Shown piece after piece: positions 25,889-34,758 of a stretch of DNA of 64,000 bases (the stretch's first letter is position 1; the number at the start of each line of letters is the position of its first letter). The translations under genes were made by a program, and so were the position numbers. This stretch comes from Blautia sp. Marseille-P3201T. GTDB taxonomy: Bacteria; Bacillota; Clostridia; Lachnospirales; Lachnospiraceae. The stretch is taken from positions 97,739 to 161,738 of the forward strand of contig NZ_LT635466.1 of assembly GCF_900120295.1 (NCBI RefSeq). Direction: 5' to 3'. The notes beneath the pieces are model-generated. The model saw nothing but the letters and a program-made list of their open reading frames with translations. It did no database searches and had not been told where the DNA came from.

Positions 25889-26961
25889 TATTTGGTCACC
25901 TCCATCATTTTTAAAAATCTGTCAAATAAATACCCTGAGTCCTGTGGTCCCGGACAAGCTTCCGGATGGAACTGCACGGTAAAAATATTCTTTCCTGTAT
26001 ACTTTAAGCCTTCATTTGTCTTATCATTAACATTGATAAATGCCGGAACAGCAATTTCCGGATTTAAAGTGTCTGTATCTACTACATAACCATGGTTCTG
26101 AGAAGAAATATACACCCTTCCTGTTTCCAAATCTTTTACAGGATGATTTCCTCCTCTGTGTCCATATTTCATTTTCTTTGTGTCCGCTCCTGTGGCAAGC
26201 GCCATGAGCTGATGTCCCAGACAAATAGCAAAAATAGGAACTTCAGAGTCATATAATTTTTTTATTTCTTCTATAATAGAAGTACATTCTTTCGGATCTC
26301 CAGGTCCGTTAGAAAGCATAATTCCATCAGGATTTGTTTTCAGAATTTCCTCTGCTTTTGTGAAGGCAGGATAAATAGTCACTTCGCAGCCTCTTTCATT
26401 TAAGGATTTTGCAATATTATCTTTGGCTCCAAAGTCCATTAAAGCTACCTTCGGACCTTCTCCCTTTAAAACTGTTTTTTCTTCACAGGTTACACGTTCC
26501 ACTACTTTTCCTGTGTTATATGCCTTTAATCTTGGAATAATCTCTTCTAATTTATAAGCTGCATCTGTTGTAATCATTCCGTTCATTGTGCCTTTTTCTC
26601 TCAGCAGCTTCGTCAGAGCTCTTGTATCAATGCCTGCAATTCCCGGAATATCATATTGCTTTAAGAAGTTCTGAATAGTGTCTTCACTTCTGAAATTACT
26701 TGGCATGCGAGATAATTCTCTAACGATATACCCATCCGGCCATGGTCTTAAAGACTCCTGATCTTCATGGCAAATACCATAATTTCCGATTAAAGGATAG
26801 GTCATACAGACTGCCTGTCCTGCATAAGAAGGATCTGTAAGCACCTCTAAATAGCCTGTCATAGATGTATTAAAGACAATTTCACTGATGATTTCCTTTT
26901 TAGAACCAATGCTGGTTCCTGTAAAAACAGTTCCGTCTTCCAGTATCAAAAATGCTTTCAT
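25888..26961 (-). CDS. carA: Carbamoyl-phosphate synthase small chain
   Basis: Glutamine amidotransferase subunit supplying ammonia to CarB. The N-terminal CPSase domain (about 1-135) includes EIVFNTSMTGYLEVLTDPSY. The class I amidotransferase domain has the nucleophilic Cys in PIFAICLGHQLMALA (about 246), and the partner His-Glu in VQFHPEACPGP. At 357 residues it is normal. ATG with AGGTGA upstream. The likely promoter is TTGAAA, 17 bp, TAAACT on the minus strand. No PyrR-type attenuator was recognised in the leader, only a small GGGCTTT/AGAGCC hairpin. Confidence 0.97.
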   Translation of the reverse strand: MKAFLILEDGTVFTGTSIGSKKEIISEIVFNTSMTGYLEVLTDPSYAGQAVCMTYPLIGNYGICHEDQESLRPWPDGYIVRELSRMPSNFRSEDTIQNFLKQYDIPGIAGIDTRALTKLLREKGTMNGMITTDAAYKLEEIIPRLKAYNTGKVVERVTCEEKTVLKGEGPKVALMDFGAKDNIAKSLNERGCEVTIYPAFTKAEEILKTNPDGIMLSNGPGDPKECTSIIEEIKKLYDSEVPIFAICLGHQLMALATGADTKKMKYGHRGGNHPVKDLETGRVYISSQNHGYVVDTDTLNPEIAVPAFINVNDKTNEGLKYTGKNIFTVQFHPEACPGPQDSGYLFDRFLKMMEVTK

Positions 26962-27123
26962 GCTTTCACCTGTCTTCCTTTCTGAGCGGCTCTTTTATAA
27001 AGCCCTATTTTTTCCCAAATTGCTAAAAGTTTATCACAACATATAGTAATTTTCAACCTTTTTTTTCATACTCTTGTGTAGAATATTCTCATAAAAAAGC
27101 TTAAATTTTTTTCAAATTTACTG

Positions 27124-27152
27124 TTGACATTTTGAATAACATCATGTATTAT
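27124..27152 (+). promoter_or_regulatory. Promoter of tRNA-Leu(CAG)
   Basis: Consensus-grade promoter: -35 TTGACA (27124-27129), 17-bp spacer, -10 TATTAT (27147-27152), 39 bp before the tRNA. Confidence 0.85.
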
Positions 27153-27191
27153 ATACCTTGTGCTTAAGACAGCACAAACTTAATAAGAAAT

Positions 27192-27275
27192 GCAGGAGTG
27201 GCGGAATTGGCAGACGCGCAGGCTTCAGGTGCCTGTGGTAGCAATATCGTGTGGGTTCAAGTCCCATCTCCTGCA
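27192..27275 (+). tRNA. tRNA-Leu (anticodon CAG)
   Basis: Acceptor GCAGGAG pairs with CTCCTGC, discriminator A, CCA not encoded. The anticodon arm is CAGGC-TTCAGGT-GCCTG, giving CAG. A long variable arm marks it as a class II tRNA. GGTTCAAGTCC forms the T arm. It is a single-gene unit with its own promoter, between carA and clpX. Confidence 0.95.
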
Positions 27276-27310
27276 TCTTTTTTGTTTTACAGGATTTTAT
27301 AAGAGAAGTG

Positions 27311-27412
27311 AAAGCATATCTTTAACCAATATCAGGAATGTCTATTCTCTCTAAAATGCAGTTCTGCATGAAAGATATAAATATTCCTGATATTTACTTA
27401 ATGATATGCTTT
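27311..27412. terminator. Nested palindrome between tRNA-Leu and clpX
   Basis: Three nested stems: AAAGCATATC/GATATGCTTT outside, AATATCAGGAAT/ATTCCTGATATT in the middle, ATGCAG/CTGCAT at the tip. The outer A and T runs serve transcripts from both sides; clpX ends 2 bp away. Confidence 0.75.
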
Positions 27413-27413
27413 T

Positions 27414-28841
27414 TTATTTTGCTTCCAGCATAGGCATTTCCTGACCTCTTAATAAAATTCTCGGACCGCCTGTATGCTCAATATATTCTTTTGTAATAAT
27501 CACTTCTCCGATGCTGTCATCCTTTGGAATTTCATACATAATATCCAGCATATATTCTTCCAAAATAGCACGAAGAGCTCTGGCTCCTGTATGTTTCTCC
27601 AGCGCCATATCGGCAATGGCTTCCAGTGCACCATCTTCAAATTCCAATTTTACTTCATCTAACGCCAAAAGCTTCTGGTATTGTTTTAAAATCGCATTTT
27701 TCGGCTCTTTTAAAATTTCCACCAGCATATCTCTGTTTAATCCCGTTAAAGTGAAAATAATCGGAAGACGTCCTAAAAATTCCGGTATCATACCGAATTT
27801 TTTAATATCATCCACGGTCACTTTTTCCAGCAGAGTGTTGTCATGGTCGTATTTATCTTTTAAATCAGCCTGAAAACCAATGGATGCGGTTTTATTCAGA
27901 CGTTCTTTGATAATTTCTTCCAAATCAGGGAAAGCGCCTCCGCAGATGAATAAAATATTCTTTGTATTCACTGTTGTAAGAGGAACCATAGCGTTTTTAC
28001 TGTTTGCTCCCACAGGAACTTCAATTTCACTTCCCTCCAGAAGTTTTAACATTCCCTGCTGTACAGCCTCGCCGCTTACGTCTCTCTGATTTGTATTCTT
28101 TTTCTTGGCAATTTTATCAATTTCATCAATAAAGATAATGCCGTGTTCTGCTCTTTCCACATCATTATCTGCCGCTGCCAAAAGTTTGCTTACCACACTT
28201 TCAATATCATCGCCGATATAACCTGCTTCTGTCAAAGAAGTTGCGTCTGTAATGGCAAGAGGCACATCCAAAAGTCTTGCCAGAGTTTTTACAAGATATG
28301 TTTTTCCGCTTCCTGTCGGTCCAATCATCAGCATATTGGATTTCTCGATTTCAACATCATCGTTCACATCCGCAAAAACACGTTTATAATGGTTGTAAAC
28401 AGCTACGGACATTACTTTTTTTGCCTTTTCCTGTCCAATCACATACTCATCCAGACTCGCCTTGATTTTATGAGGCGCCGGAATACTCTTTATGTCAAAA
28501 ACCTTTGGAGCTACCTTTTCTTTTGGCGCTTCCTGTTTTTTCTTTACCTTTTGTCTGTTTGGAATTTGATTTTGCAGAGAACTTAAATCAATCATACTGA
28601 TATTCGGCATATTACGCATCAGCTCATCATAATTGATATTGCTGTTATTCATGGTATCAAAGCTTCTTTGCATACAATCTGTACAAATATGAATATCATT
28701 TGGAAGATCAATCATCTTCCCTGCTTTGCTTTCCGGTCTTCTGCACATAAAACAGATTTTTTCATATTGATCCTTATTTTCTTTCTCATCTGTTTCCTCA
28801 GATGGGTTATTTGTCTTTAAATATTCTTTATCATCTGACAT
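27414..28841 (-). CDS. clpX: ClpX-family AAA+ unfoldase, orphan copy
   Basis: Unfolds substrates and feeds them to ClpP. Zinc-binding domain with Cys30, Cys33, Cys53 and Cys56; AAA+ module with Walker A GPTGSGKT (174-181), pore loop GYIG (207-210), Walker B IIFIDE (235-240); and the ClpP-docking loop IGF (321-323). The protein has 475 residues against about 420 for a standard ClpX. The excess is an acidic N-terminal extension and a long Lys-rich linker (about 90-115). No clpP or lon is adjacent, so it is likely a second ClpX beside the usual clpP-clpX locus. The preserved IGF loop argues that it still works with ClpP. Confidence 0.9.
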   Translation of the reverse strand: MSDDKEYLKTNNPSEETDEKENKDQYEKICFMCRRPESKAGKMIDLPNDIHICTDCMQRSFDTMNNSNINYDELMRNMPNISMIDLSSLQNQIPNRQKVKKKQEAPKEKVAPKVFDIKSIPAPHKIKASLDEYVIGQEKAKKVMSVAVYNHYKRVFADVNDDVEIEKSNMLMIGPTGSGKTYLVKTLARLLDVPLAITDATSLTEAGYIGDDIESVVSKLLAAADNDVERAEHGIIFIDEIDKIAKKKNTNQRDVSGEAVQQGMLKLLEGSEIEVPVGANSKNAMVPLTTVNTKNILFICGGAFPDLEEIIKERLNKTASIGFQADLKDKYDHDNTLLEKVTVDDIKKFGMIPEFLGRLPIIFTLTGLNRDMLVEILKEPKNAILKQYQKLLALDEVKLEFEDGALEAIADMALEKHTGARALRAILEEYMLDIMYEIPKDDSIGEVIITKEYIEHTGGPRILLRGQEMPMLEAK

Positions 28842-28882
28842 ATCTCTTTCCTGCTTTCTTTCTGTTTTCCTCAGCTTAAACC

Positions 28883-28923
28883 ACTTGTGGGTATCTTATC
28901 ACAAATTAGATTTTGCCACAAGT
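28883..28923 (-). promoter_or_regulatory. clpX promoter flanked by inverted repeats
   Basis: On the minus strand: -35 TTGTGG, 17 bp, -10 TAAGAT. ACTTGTGG over the -35 and CCACAAGT downstream of the -10 are inverted copies (28916-28923 and 28883-28890). This is neither a CtsR nor a CIRCE site and may be an operator. Confidence 0.45.
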
Positions 28924-28947
28924 AAACTTTTTATAAAAGAAAAAAAA

Positions 28948-28973
28948 GGAAGCTGTGCATAAAGCCAGCTTCC
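28948..28973 (-). terminator. Terminator of the HtrA gene
   Basis: GGAAGCTG/CAGCTTCC stem, followed on the minus strand by eight T residues. Confidence 0.85.
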
Positions 28974-28985
28974 TAACCTCTATAA

Positions 28986-30599
28986 CTAACGATTTCCTAA
29001 AATCGGATTTCCTGATGTAGATGGTGCATCCTTTTTTGCACCTAATTCCACAGTAATTGTTTCTTCTTTGTATTCTCCTCCATTTGCTCTTGAAATTACA
29101 AAGTCAATTTCTTCTCCTGCTTCATAGTACTGAAGCTGCTCAATCAAACCGTCGTTGGTGCTGACGCTTGTTCCGTCAATCTTACGGATAATATCACCCG
29201 GCTGAATTCCTGCTTCTGCTGCCGGTCCATCTTCTACTACACTGTCTACAAAGACACCTGTTGGCATATTGTACATCTGAGAAGCTTCTGAAGTTACGTT
29301 TTTACAAGCAATTCCAAGATAAGCAGCTTTGTTTTCATCTTCTACTTTACTTCTTGTTTTCTTACTCATAAGATTGTCTAAAATCGGCTCGGCTCTGGAA
29401 ATTGGTATTGCAAAGCCCATACCTTCTACTTCATTGGAAGCAATTTTAGAGGAGTTAATTCCAACCAGCTCACCTTTCATATTCAAAAGAGCGCCGCCGC
29501 TGTTTCCTGGGTTAATGGCTGCATCTGTCTGAATAAAGGTACTGTCAATATTGTCAGAGCTTACTCTTTTATTTAATGCACTGACATAACCGCTTGTTAC
29601 TGACTGTCCGTATCCTAACGCATTACCAATCGCAACAACCTGCTCACCAATAATCATGTCATCTGAATTACCAATCGTAGCCACTTTAATTTCACTTAAC
29701 ACATCTTCTGGAATATCCGCTATTTTTACTGCAATTACAGCTAAATCATTGTCTGCATCTGTACCTTTAATCTGTGCAGCCACCGCTGTACCTGTTCCTA
29801 AATCTGTGCTGTTTTCGCCGCTTGCCGCAGTATCTTCCAGATTACTCTCTCCTGTAGATGCCACTGTACCATCCTGGTTTGTAAAACATACGGTAATAGA
29901 CTCTGTATCCTGTACTACGTGATTGTTGGTAGCAATCAGCAGTTCTTCATCATTTTGTCCTACAATAATTCCGGAACCACTGCTTGGAACTGTCTGTGAC
30001 TGTATTCCAAATCCAAAATAATTAGGAATTTCCTGTACACTCATTCCTGTAATAGATACAATAGATGGCATGGCATTTTTGGCAACATCCGCCACTGTAC
30101 TTCCTGTAGATGCTGTATTGCTGACAGTATCACTGTCCACTGTCTGCCCTCCTGTGACCGGTGTGCTGTCAATTTGGACTTTTTCCGGTGCTAAAACTTC
30201 ATTTCCAACATAATTAACGCCTAAAAACACACCTCCTGCAACTAACCCAAAAACAGCTGCTACCGCTGCACTCATTCCCAGCTTTTTTGCAAAGCCGGAA
30301 GATTGTTTTGACTTTTTAGGTTGCTGTGGTTGATTTGGTACAGAAAACTGATATGGCTGATATTCATTCTGCTCTTCCTGTTTGCTTTCTTCCTGTTTAC
30401 TTTCTTCCCTTCTTGGTTCTTCCATTTTCATAGCGCTGCTATCTGTTTCTTCCTTTTTATAAGAACGAGCATAACATGGGTTCTCCGGTGTAGGAGTTTC
30501 TCCCGGTTCTTTTTGCGCTTCCTTCTGCGCTTCATTTTGAATTTCATTTAAAGTTTCATTCTCTGGTTCCTGATTTGTATTATTATATTCATCACTCAT
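28986..30599 (-). CDS. HtrA/DegP-like membrane-anchored serine protease
   Basis: Surface quality-control protease of the S1C family. The first ~100 residues are cytoplasmic, very rich in E, Q and K with repeats (EESKQEESKQEE). One membrane segment is at about 107-130. The trypsin-like domain has the triad His227 (NNHVVQ), Asp285 (NDLAV) and Ser367 (GNSGGA). One C-terminal PDZ domain (about 425-515) contains GPAAEAGIQPGDIIRKIDG. At 537 residues it is longer than Bacillus HtrA, mainly through the N-terminal tail and an insertion near 240-275. ATG with GAAAGGAAG upstream. It is monocistronic and divergent from the penicillin-binding protein gene. Confidence 0.94.
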   Translation of the reverse strand: MSDEYNNTNQEPENETLNEIQNEAQKEAQKEPGETPTPENPCYARSYKKEETDSSAMKMEEPRREESKQEESKQEEQNEYQPYQFSVPNQPQQPKKSKQSSGFAKKLGMSAAVAAVFGLVAGGVFLGVNYVGNEVLAPEKVQIDSTPVTGGQTVDSDTVSNTASTGSTVADVAKNAMPSIVSITGMSVQEIPNYFGFGIQSQTVPSSGSGIIVGQNDEELLIATNNHVVQDTESITVCFTNQDGTVASTGESNLEDTAASGENSTDLGTGTAVAAQIKGTDADNDLAVIAVKIADIPEDVLSEIKVATIGNSDDMIIGEQVVAIGNALGYGQSVTSGYVSALNKRVSSDNIDSTFIQTDAAINPGNSGGALLNMKGELVGINSSKIASNEVEGMGFAIPISRAEPILDNLMSKKTRSKVEDENKAAYLGIACKNVTSEASQMYNMPTGVFVDSVVEDGPAAEAGIQPGDIIRKIDGTSVSTNDGLIEQLQYYEAGEEIDFVISRANGGEYKEETITVELGAKKDAPSTSGNPILGNR

Positions 30600-30786
30600 A
30601 GCTTTTACTTCCTTTCGTGAATTTCATTTCCCTTTTACGAGTTTTAGTCTATCAATTAATTGTGTTCAAATTGTGATAAAAAAGAAAATAAAAAGTGAAA
30701 AACCGCCTTTTCCTTTTTATTTTTTATTTCAAGAAATCCCTGTATATGCTATACTGTATATGATTAGAAAGAAGGAGGGATTTCAC

Positions 30787-32019
30787 TTGCGTTATAAAAA
30801 ACAAATACAAAAACTATTACTGTCAGTCTTTTCCTTGCTGTTATGTCTTTTATCACCTTTATCTGTCAGTGCTCAGGATTTCCCCTCCGGATGGCCTTCT
30901 GCTCCTGAGATTTCCAGTGCATCCGGTGTCCTTATGGAAGCAGCCTCCGGGCAGGTGCTTTTTGATAAATCTATGAATGAAATCCGTTATCCGGCAAGTA
31001 CTACAAAGGTAATGACCACTCTCATTATACTGGAAAATATCGCAGATTTAAACAGGAATATTACTTTTACAGATATTATTCTTCCTGATTTAGCCCCAGG
31101 TAATTCCACCATCAATGCACAGGTAGGTGAGACTCTCACCGTAGAGCAATGCCTGTACGCGATTATGTTAGCTTCAGCCAATGAAGTGTGCACACAGATG
31201 GCTGTGGAAGTTGCCGGCTCCGTAGAAAACTTTACAGCTATGATGAATGCCAAGGCTGCTGAACTCGGTTGTTCCAACACTCATTTTATCAACGCCAATG
31301 GACTTCCTGATCCAAATCACTATACAACAGCCTATGACCTTGCTCTTATCCTTCGAGAAGCTGTAAAAAATGAAGCTTTCTGCAAAATTGCCGGAGCTGC
31401 TAAATATACAATTCCACCTACTAATAAAACATCCACTCCCAGAAATATGGAAAATCATAATGAACTTCTTGTTGATGGAGAATATCACTATGATGGCGCC
31501 ATTGCAGGTAAAACCGGTCATACGGAAGCCGCCAGAAACACTTTAGTAACTGCTGCTTCCAGAGAAGACATGACTTTGATCTGTGTAGTTCTTCGTTCTG
31601 AAAACGCAGAGCGTTTTACAGATACAAGAACACTTTTTGACTACGGATTTGACAATTTTCATATCCAGCCCCTTTACTGGATGGACAAAGAAACTCCTGT
31701 TGGAAATGTGATACTTCCAAAGGCTGTTACAGCAGATGCTCTCTCTGTTTCAGACAGTGATGAAAACAATCAGCGTACCCGCACCTGGTCTTATCATGGC
31801 ACAGCATTATATCAGACTTCTGTACAGCTTCCTCTTTCCGTGGAAACGCAGATTACCTCAGATATGTCCATGTTCCGGACAGGTACAATAAAAACGGTTT
31901 TCCCCTCTCCACTGATTTTGCCCATCATCCTTACTCTGACTGTTTTATTTGCAGTCATTATGCTTGTACTGATTGTGAAATATCACATTAGAAAGCAAAA
32001 CCGCAAAAAGAAAAAATAA
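30787..32019 (+). CDS. D-alanyl-D-alanine carboxypeptidase (DacF-like, S11 family)
   Basis: Low-molecular-mass penicillin-binding protein that trims the terminal D-Ala of peptidoglycan stem peptides. A signal peptide (about 1-29, cleavage near VSA-QD) is followed by the active-site motifs SxxK (Ser71-Lys74), SxN (Ser130-Asn132) and KTG (242-244). A C-terminal hydrophobic segment (about 378-400) with a basic tail suggests a second anchor. The start chosen is TTG at 30787, 8 bases after AAGGAGG. The longer frame from 30673 runs through the probable promoter and has no ribosome-binding site. It is monocistronic and ends in a strong terminator. Confidence 0.93.
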   Translation: MRYKKQIQKLLLSVFSLLLCLLSPLSVSAQDFPSGWPSAPEISSASGVLMEAASGQVLFDKSMNEIRYPASTTKVMTTLIILENIADLNRNITFTDIILPDLAPGNSTINAQVGETLTVEQCLYAIMLASANEVCTQMAVEVAGSVENFTAMMNAKAAELGCSNTHFINANGLPDPNHYTTAYDLALILREAVKNEAFCKIAGAAKYTIPPTNKTSTPRNMENHNELLVDGEYHYDGAIAGKTGHTEAARNTLVTAASREDMTLICVVLRSENAERFTDTRTLFDYGFDNFHIQPLYWMDKETPVGNVILPKAVTADALSVSDSDENNQRTRTWSYHGTALYQTSVQLPLSVETQITSDMSMFRTGTIKTVFPSPLILPIILTLTVLFAVIMLVLIVKYHIRKQNRKKKK

Positions 32020-32024
32020 AAGTA

Positions 32025-32083
32025 TGAGGCTGTCTCATTAAGCATAAATTCAAAATATTTATACACTTAATGAAATAGCCTCA
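32025..32083. terminator. Bidirectional terminator between dacF-like gene and azlD
   Basis: TGAGGCTGTCTCATTAA pairs with TTAATGAAATAGCCTCA and is followed by a T-run. Its left half resembles the outer arm of repeat A copy 2. Confidence 0.8.
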
Positions 32084-32106
32084 CATTTTTTGTCCATAAT
32101 AGAATT

Positions 32107-32412
32107 TTACAACATTTCTAAAACTCTCTCTACTATAAATACAACGGTACAGGCTGACAAAGCTACTGTAATCAAACTCTTCTTTTTTAACCCCATAAGC
32201 ACCGCTGCTATAAAACCACAAAATGCTGCGATAGGTGAGGTTGCTGCATAAAGAACTGCCGGAAACGTCATTGCAGTCAGACAGGCATAAGGAATGTAAT
32301 ATAAAAAAGAACGTACATAAACATTGCTAATCTTCTTTTGCACCAGTGTAAGGGGCAGCATTCGAATAAGATAAGTTACACCTGCCATGACAAAAATATA
32401 TACATATATCAT
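32107..32412 (-). CDS. azlD: Branched-chain amino acid export subunit AzlD
   Basis: A 101-residue membrane protein with three to four hydrophobic segments, starting MIYVYIFVMAGVTYLIRMLPL. TYLIRMLPL is the family signature. It is the small partner of AzlC in an exporter of branched-chain amino acids or their analogues. The start at 32412 has AAAGGAGG 7 bases upstream and overlaps the azlC stop by 4 bases (ATGA). The longer frame on this strand is a read-in from azlC and was not used. Confidence 0.92.
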   Translation of the reverse strand: MIYVYIFVMAGVTYLIRMLPLTLVQKKISNVYVRSFLYYIPYACLTAMTFPAVLYAATSPIAAFCGFIAAVLMGLKKKSLITVALSACTVVFIVERVLEML

Positions 32413-33113
32413 TCCTGTTCCTCCTTTATCGGAAATAAAGCTGCGCCTAAACCGGCTGAAATTACAGTACAAATAATCATTGAAAAGCCTGAGGATATTT
32501 TCTTTCCTATGGGAAGATAATAAAGTGCTGTGCTCATACAAAGTGCTGTAAGAACCACTATTTTCACCTCTCTATGTTCGGCTGCCACAGGAACCACAAT
32601 GGCAATGAACATTCCATACAAAGCAACACCCAAAGCACTGATAATCTCTGCCGGAAGAATAGAACCTGCAGCCGCTCCTGCCAAAGTTCCTCCTACCCAT
32701 CCCAAAACAGGAAGAAAAATCAGACCGTACATATAACGCGCGCCTATATTCCCCGGTTTGGAACTTGCAACTGCAAAAATTTCATCTGTCACTCCATAAG
32801 AAATAGCCAGTCTTTCTCTGACTTTCACATTATCATCCAGTTTCTGTGATAAAGAAAGGGACATCAAACTATATCTTATGTTAATAACAAGCTGTGTCAA
32901 TGCCATTTCCAAAAAAGATGACTGGGCAATAATTACATTAATTCCGGCAAATTGTCCTGCTGAAGTTAAATTCAGAAGGGAAATCAGCACTGCATGAAAT
33001 ATCGAAATTCCACTTTTTACTGCTAACATTCCAAAAGTAAAACTCACTGAAAAATATCCGATTGCTATAGGAATTCCATCCTTTATCCCTTGTTGTATCT
33101 TATTGTGTATCAT
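32409..33113 (-). CDS. azlC: Branched-chain amino acid permease AzlC
   Basis: A 234-residue membrane protein with about six hydrophobic segments. Family features are GIPIAIGYFSVSFTFGMLA, NLTSAGQFAG and LVINIRYSLMSLSLSQKL. It forms an exporter with AzlD, whose gene overlaps by 4 bases. ATG with GAAGGA upstream. A terminator hairpin separates it from the HPr gene upstream. Confidence 0.93.
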   Translation of the reverse strand: MIHNKIQQGIKDGIPIAIGYFSVSFTFGMLAVKSGISIFHAVLISLLNLTSAGQFAGINVIIAQSSFLEMALTQLVINIRYSLMSLSLSQKLDDNVKVRERLAISYGVTDEIFAVASSKPGNIGARYMYGLIFLPVLGWVGGTLAGAAAGSILPAEIISALGVALYGMFIAIVVPVAAEHREVKIVVLTALCMSTALYYLPIGKKISSGFSMIICTVISAGLGAALFPIKEEQE

Positions 33114-33141
33114 TTTCTTTTCCTTCTTTCTCTATAGAAAA

Positions 33142-33174
33142 GGGCCATCGCACTACCGTATCATGCGACAGCCC
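33142..33174 (-). terminator. Terminator of the HPr gene
   Basis: GGGCCATCGCA (33142-33152) pairs with TGCGACAGCCC (33164-33174). A short T-run follows on the minus strand. Confidence 0.7.
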
Positions 33175-33180
33175 ATCTTG

Positions 33181-33444
33181 CTATTCTCCTAAACCGCTCT
33201 CAATTACGTCTATCAGCGTTCTTAATGCAATTTCTTCATCTTCCCCATCACAAATTAATTCAATTTCTGTTCCTGATTTTATGCATGCGCCTAAAACACT
33301 TAGTACACTTTTTGCATTTGCAGTTCCTCCACAAAAATTAAATGTAATTAGTGATTTAAACTGCATCGCTTCTTTACAGAGAATTCCTGCCGGTCTTAAA
33401 TGAAGACCGGTAGGATTTTTTATTACTACTTTCTTACTAACCAT
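33181..33444 (-). CDS. HPr-family phosphocarrier protein
   Basis: An 87-residue HPr-type protein. The active-site His15 is in the canonical context TGLHLRPAG, and Ser46, the HPr-kinase site, is present in AKSVLSVL. Both residues distinguish it from Crh, which lacks His15. It therefore could serve in sugar phosphotransfer and in CcpA signalling. Unusual are Cys22, Cys38 and Cys54. It is not next to ptsI but follows cdaR-cdaA on the same strand after a 27-bp gap, so it may be a second HPr cotranscribed with c-di-AMP synthesis genes. Confidence 0.9.
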   Translation of the reverse strand: MVSKKVVIKNPTGLHLRPAGILCKEAMQFKSLITFNFCGGTANAKSVLSVLGACIKSGTEIELICDGEDEEIALRTLIDVIESGLGE

Positions 33445-33471
33445 ACAACCCTTTCACTTCCTGCCCATTCT

Positions 33472-34758
33472 TTACTTCTCAGCTCCCGGAACCAATTTCA
33501 CTTTTACTTTAATATCCTCTACCAATTCATATCCACTTGGCAAGGTAACCGTTACCGGTACCTCATACTCACCTTCTCCGTATCCGTTCAAATCAATCTG
33601 TACCTGTATATCCGCTGTACTCAGACTGTCTAAATCCTGTTCTTTTGCCTTTGCACGGATTGTAATCTGCTCATCCTGAAATACCAAATCCAAATCCTCT
33701 GCTTTATTGTCCGCCTTAATCTGTGTAACGGAAACTTCATAATCTCGACTGTTATACGGAAGAATTTTTACTGTGGCAATCACAGAACTGTTCACATCCC
33801 TTACCAGTTTTAAATCTTCCGGAAGCAATTCATTCAAATCAATGTTTTCCTCAAAGTCTCCTGTCTTATCCGTAACATCAATATACTTCCCCGGAATTTC
33901 CAGAGTATTACCTTCCTGCTCCAGCTTCTTTAAAGCCTCCTCAGTTCCTGCCACACTAACCGTATCCGGTACTAGATTGATGCTGTCTACCTCGTAGCCA
34001 TGCTTTGGTTCTCCTGAATATTCAGCTTTTATCTTCACATTCTGTTTTACCTTCCAGAACTGCGCCTGTATTCGGATGGTATTATCACTGATTTCTTTTA
34101 TATTCAGATATTCTAACTGTTTTGCTGATAATTCATCCAGATTTTTATCGTATATCTTTAATTGGGATTTTATTTCTATATTACTTTCTTTTCTTCCTGT
34201 CACATCGACCAATGCTACCACTTTATCAATTCTATCAATAATTGACTCCGGTCCGGAAATCGTTACCTTCTCAGGATTTGCTTTTAAGTTTCCGATTTCA
34301 TAATCTTTATCCGGCTGTGTATCTCCGGTACTGACTGCAATGGTTTTTTCTACACTTTTCTGCTTTTCAATGTTCACCTGTATATTTCTCGGTCTTACTG
34401 TAATATCGGAGTCCGATATACCTGTGCAGGTAACCTCCACAGGCACCATAATCGGTGTAGTGTCTTTAGAAATAATCTGCGTCATATCCGCAACAGCAGT
34501 AATATCTTCCTTCTCAAGCTTATTTACCACAGAGCGAGCGCCTTTAATCCGTACCTTCACCGTATCTTTTCCATCCACCAATAATGGGATTTCCAAATTT
34601 TCTGCAAGATACGATGCATTTTCAATCGTCACCGGTATTTCATAAAAAGTTCTTACAATAATCGGATCATCTACATTTCGAACCAACAGCCAAATCAAAA
34701 TCGCAATAATCAATGAAAGGATTTTCAGGGTAAATTTGTTAATCATGTTTTTTTTCAT
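33472..34758 (-). CDS. cdaR: CdaA regulatory protein CdaR (YbbR domains)
   Basis: A 428-residue protein with one N-terminal membrane segment (about residues 8-27) followed by an extracellular chain of about four YbbR repeats, each with strands of the type VRIKGARSVVNKLEKEDITAV or VTISGPESIIDRIDKVVALV. Regulates the diadenylate cyclase CdaA, whose gene is immediately upstream and overlaps by 20 bases. In Bacillus and Listeria the third partner glmM follows; here an HPr gene follows instead. Confidence 0.92.
   Translation of the reverse strand: MKKNMINKFTLKILSLIIAILIWLLVRNVDDPIIVRTFYEIPVTIENASYLAENLEIPLLVDGKDTVKVRIKGARSVVNKLEKEDITAVADMTQIISKDTTPIMVPVEVTCTGISDSDITVRPRNIQVNIEKQKSVEKTIAVSTGDTQPDKDYEIGNLKANPEKVTISGPESIIDRIDKVVALVDVTGRKESNIEIKSQLKIYDKNLDELSAKQLEYLNIKEISDNTIRIQAQFWKVKQNVKIKAEYSGEPKHGYEVDSINLVPDTVSVAGTEEALKKLEQEGNTLEIPGKYIDVTDKTGDFEENIDLNELLPEDLKLVRDVNSSVIATVKILPYNSRDYEVSVTQIKADNKAEDLDLVFQDEQITIRAKAKEQDLDSLSTADIQVQIDLNGYGEGEYEVPVTVTLPSGYELVEDIKVKVKLVPGAEK

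Noticed and set aside
26962..27060. Possible PyrR attenuator or riboswitch in the carA leader
   Set aside because: Only a small GGGCTTT/AGAGCC hairpin is present; no antiterminator/terminator pair or PyrR-binding loop could be recognised.
27192..27275. tRNA-Leu(CAG) as an integration site
   Set aside because: No partial duplicate of its 3' end and no integrase gene lie nearby.
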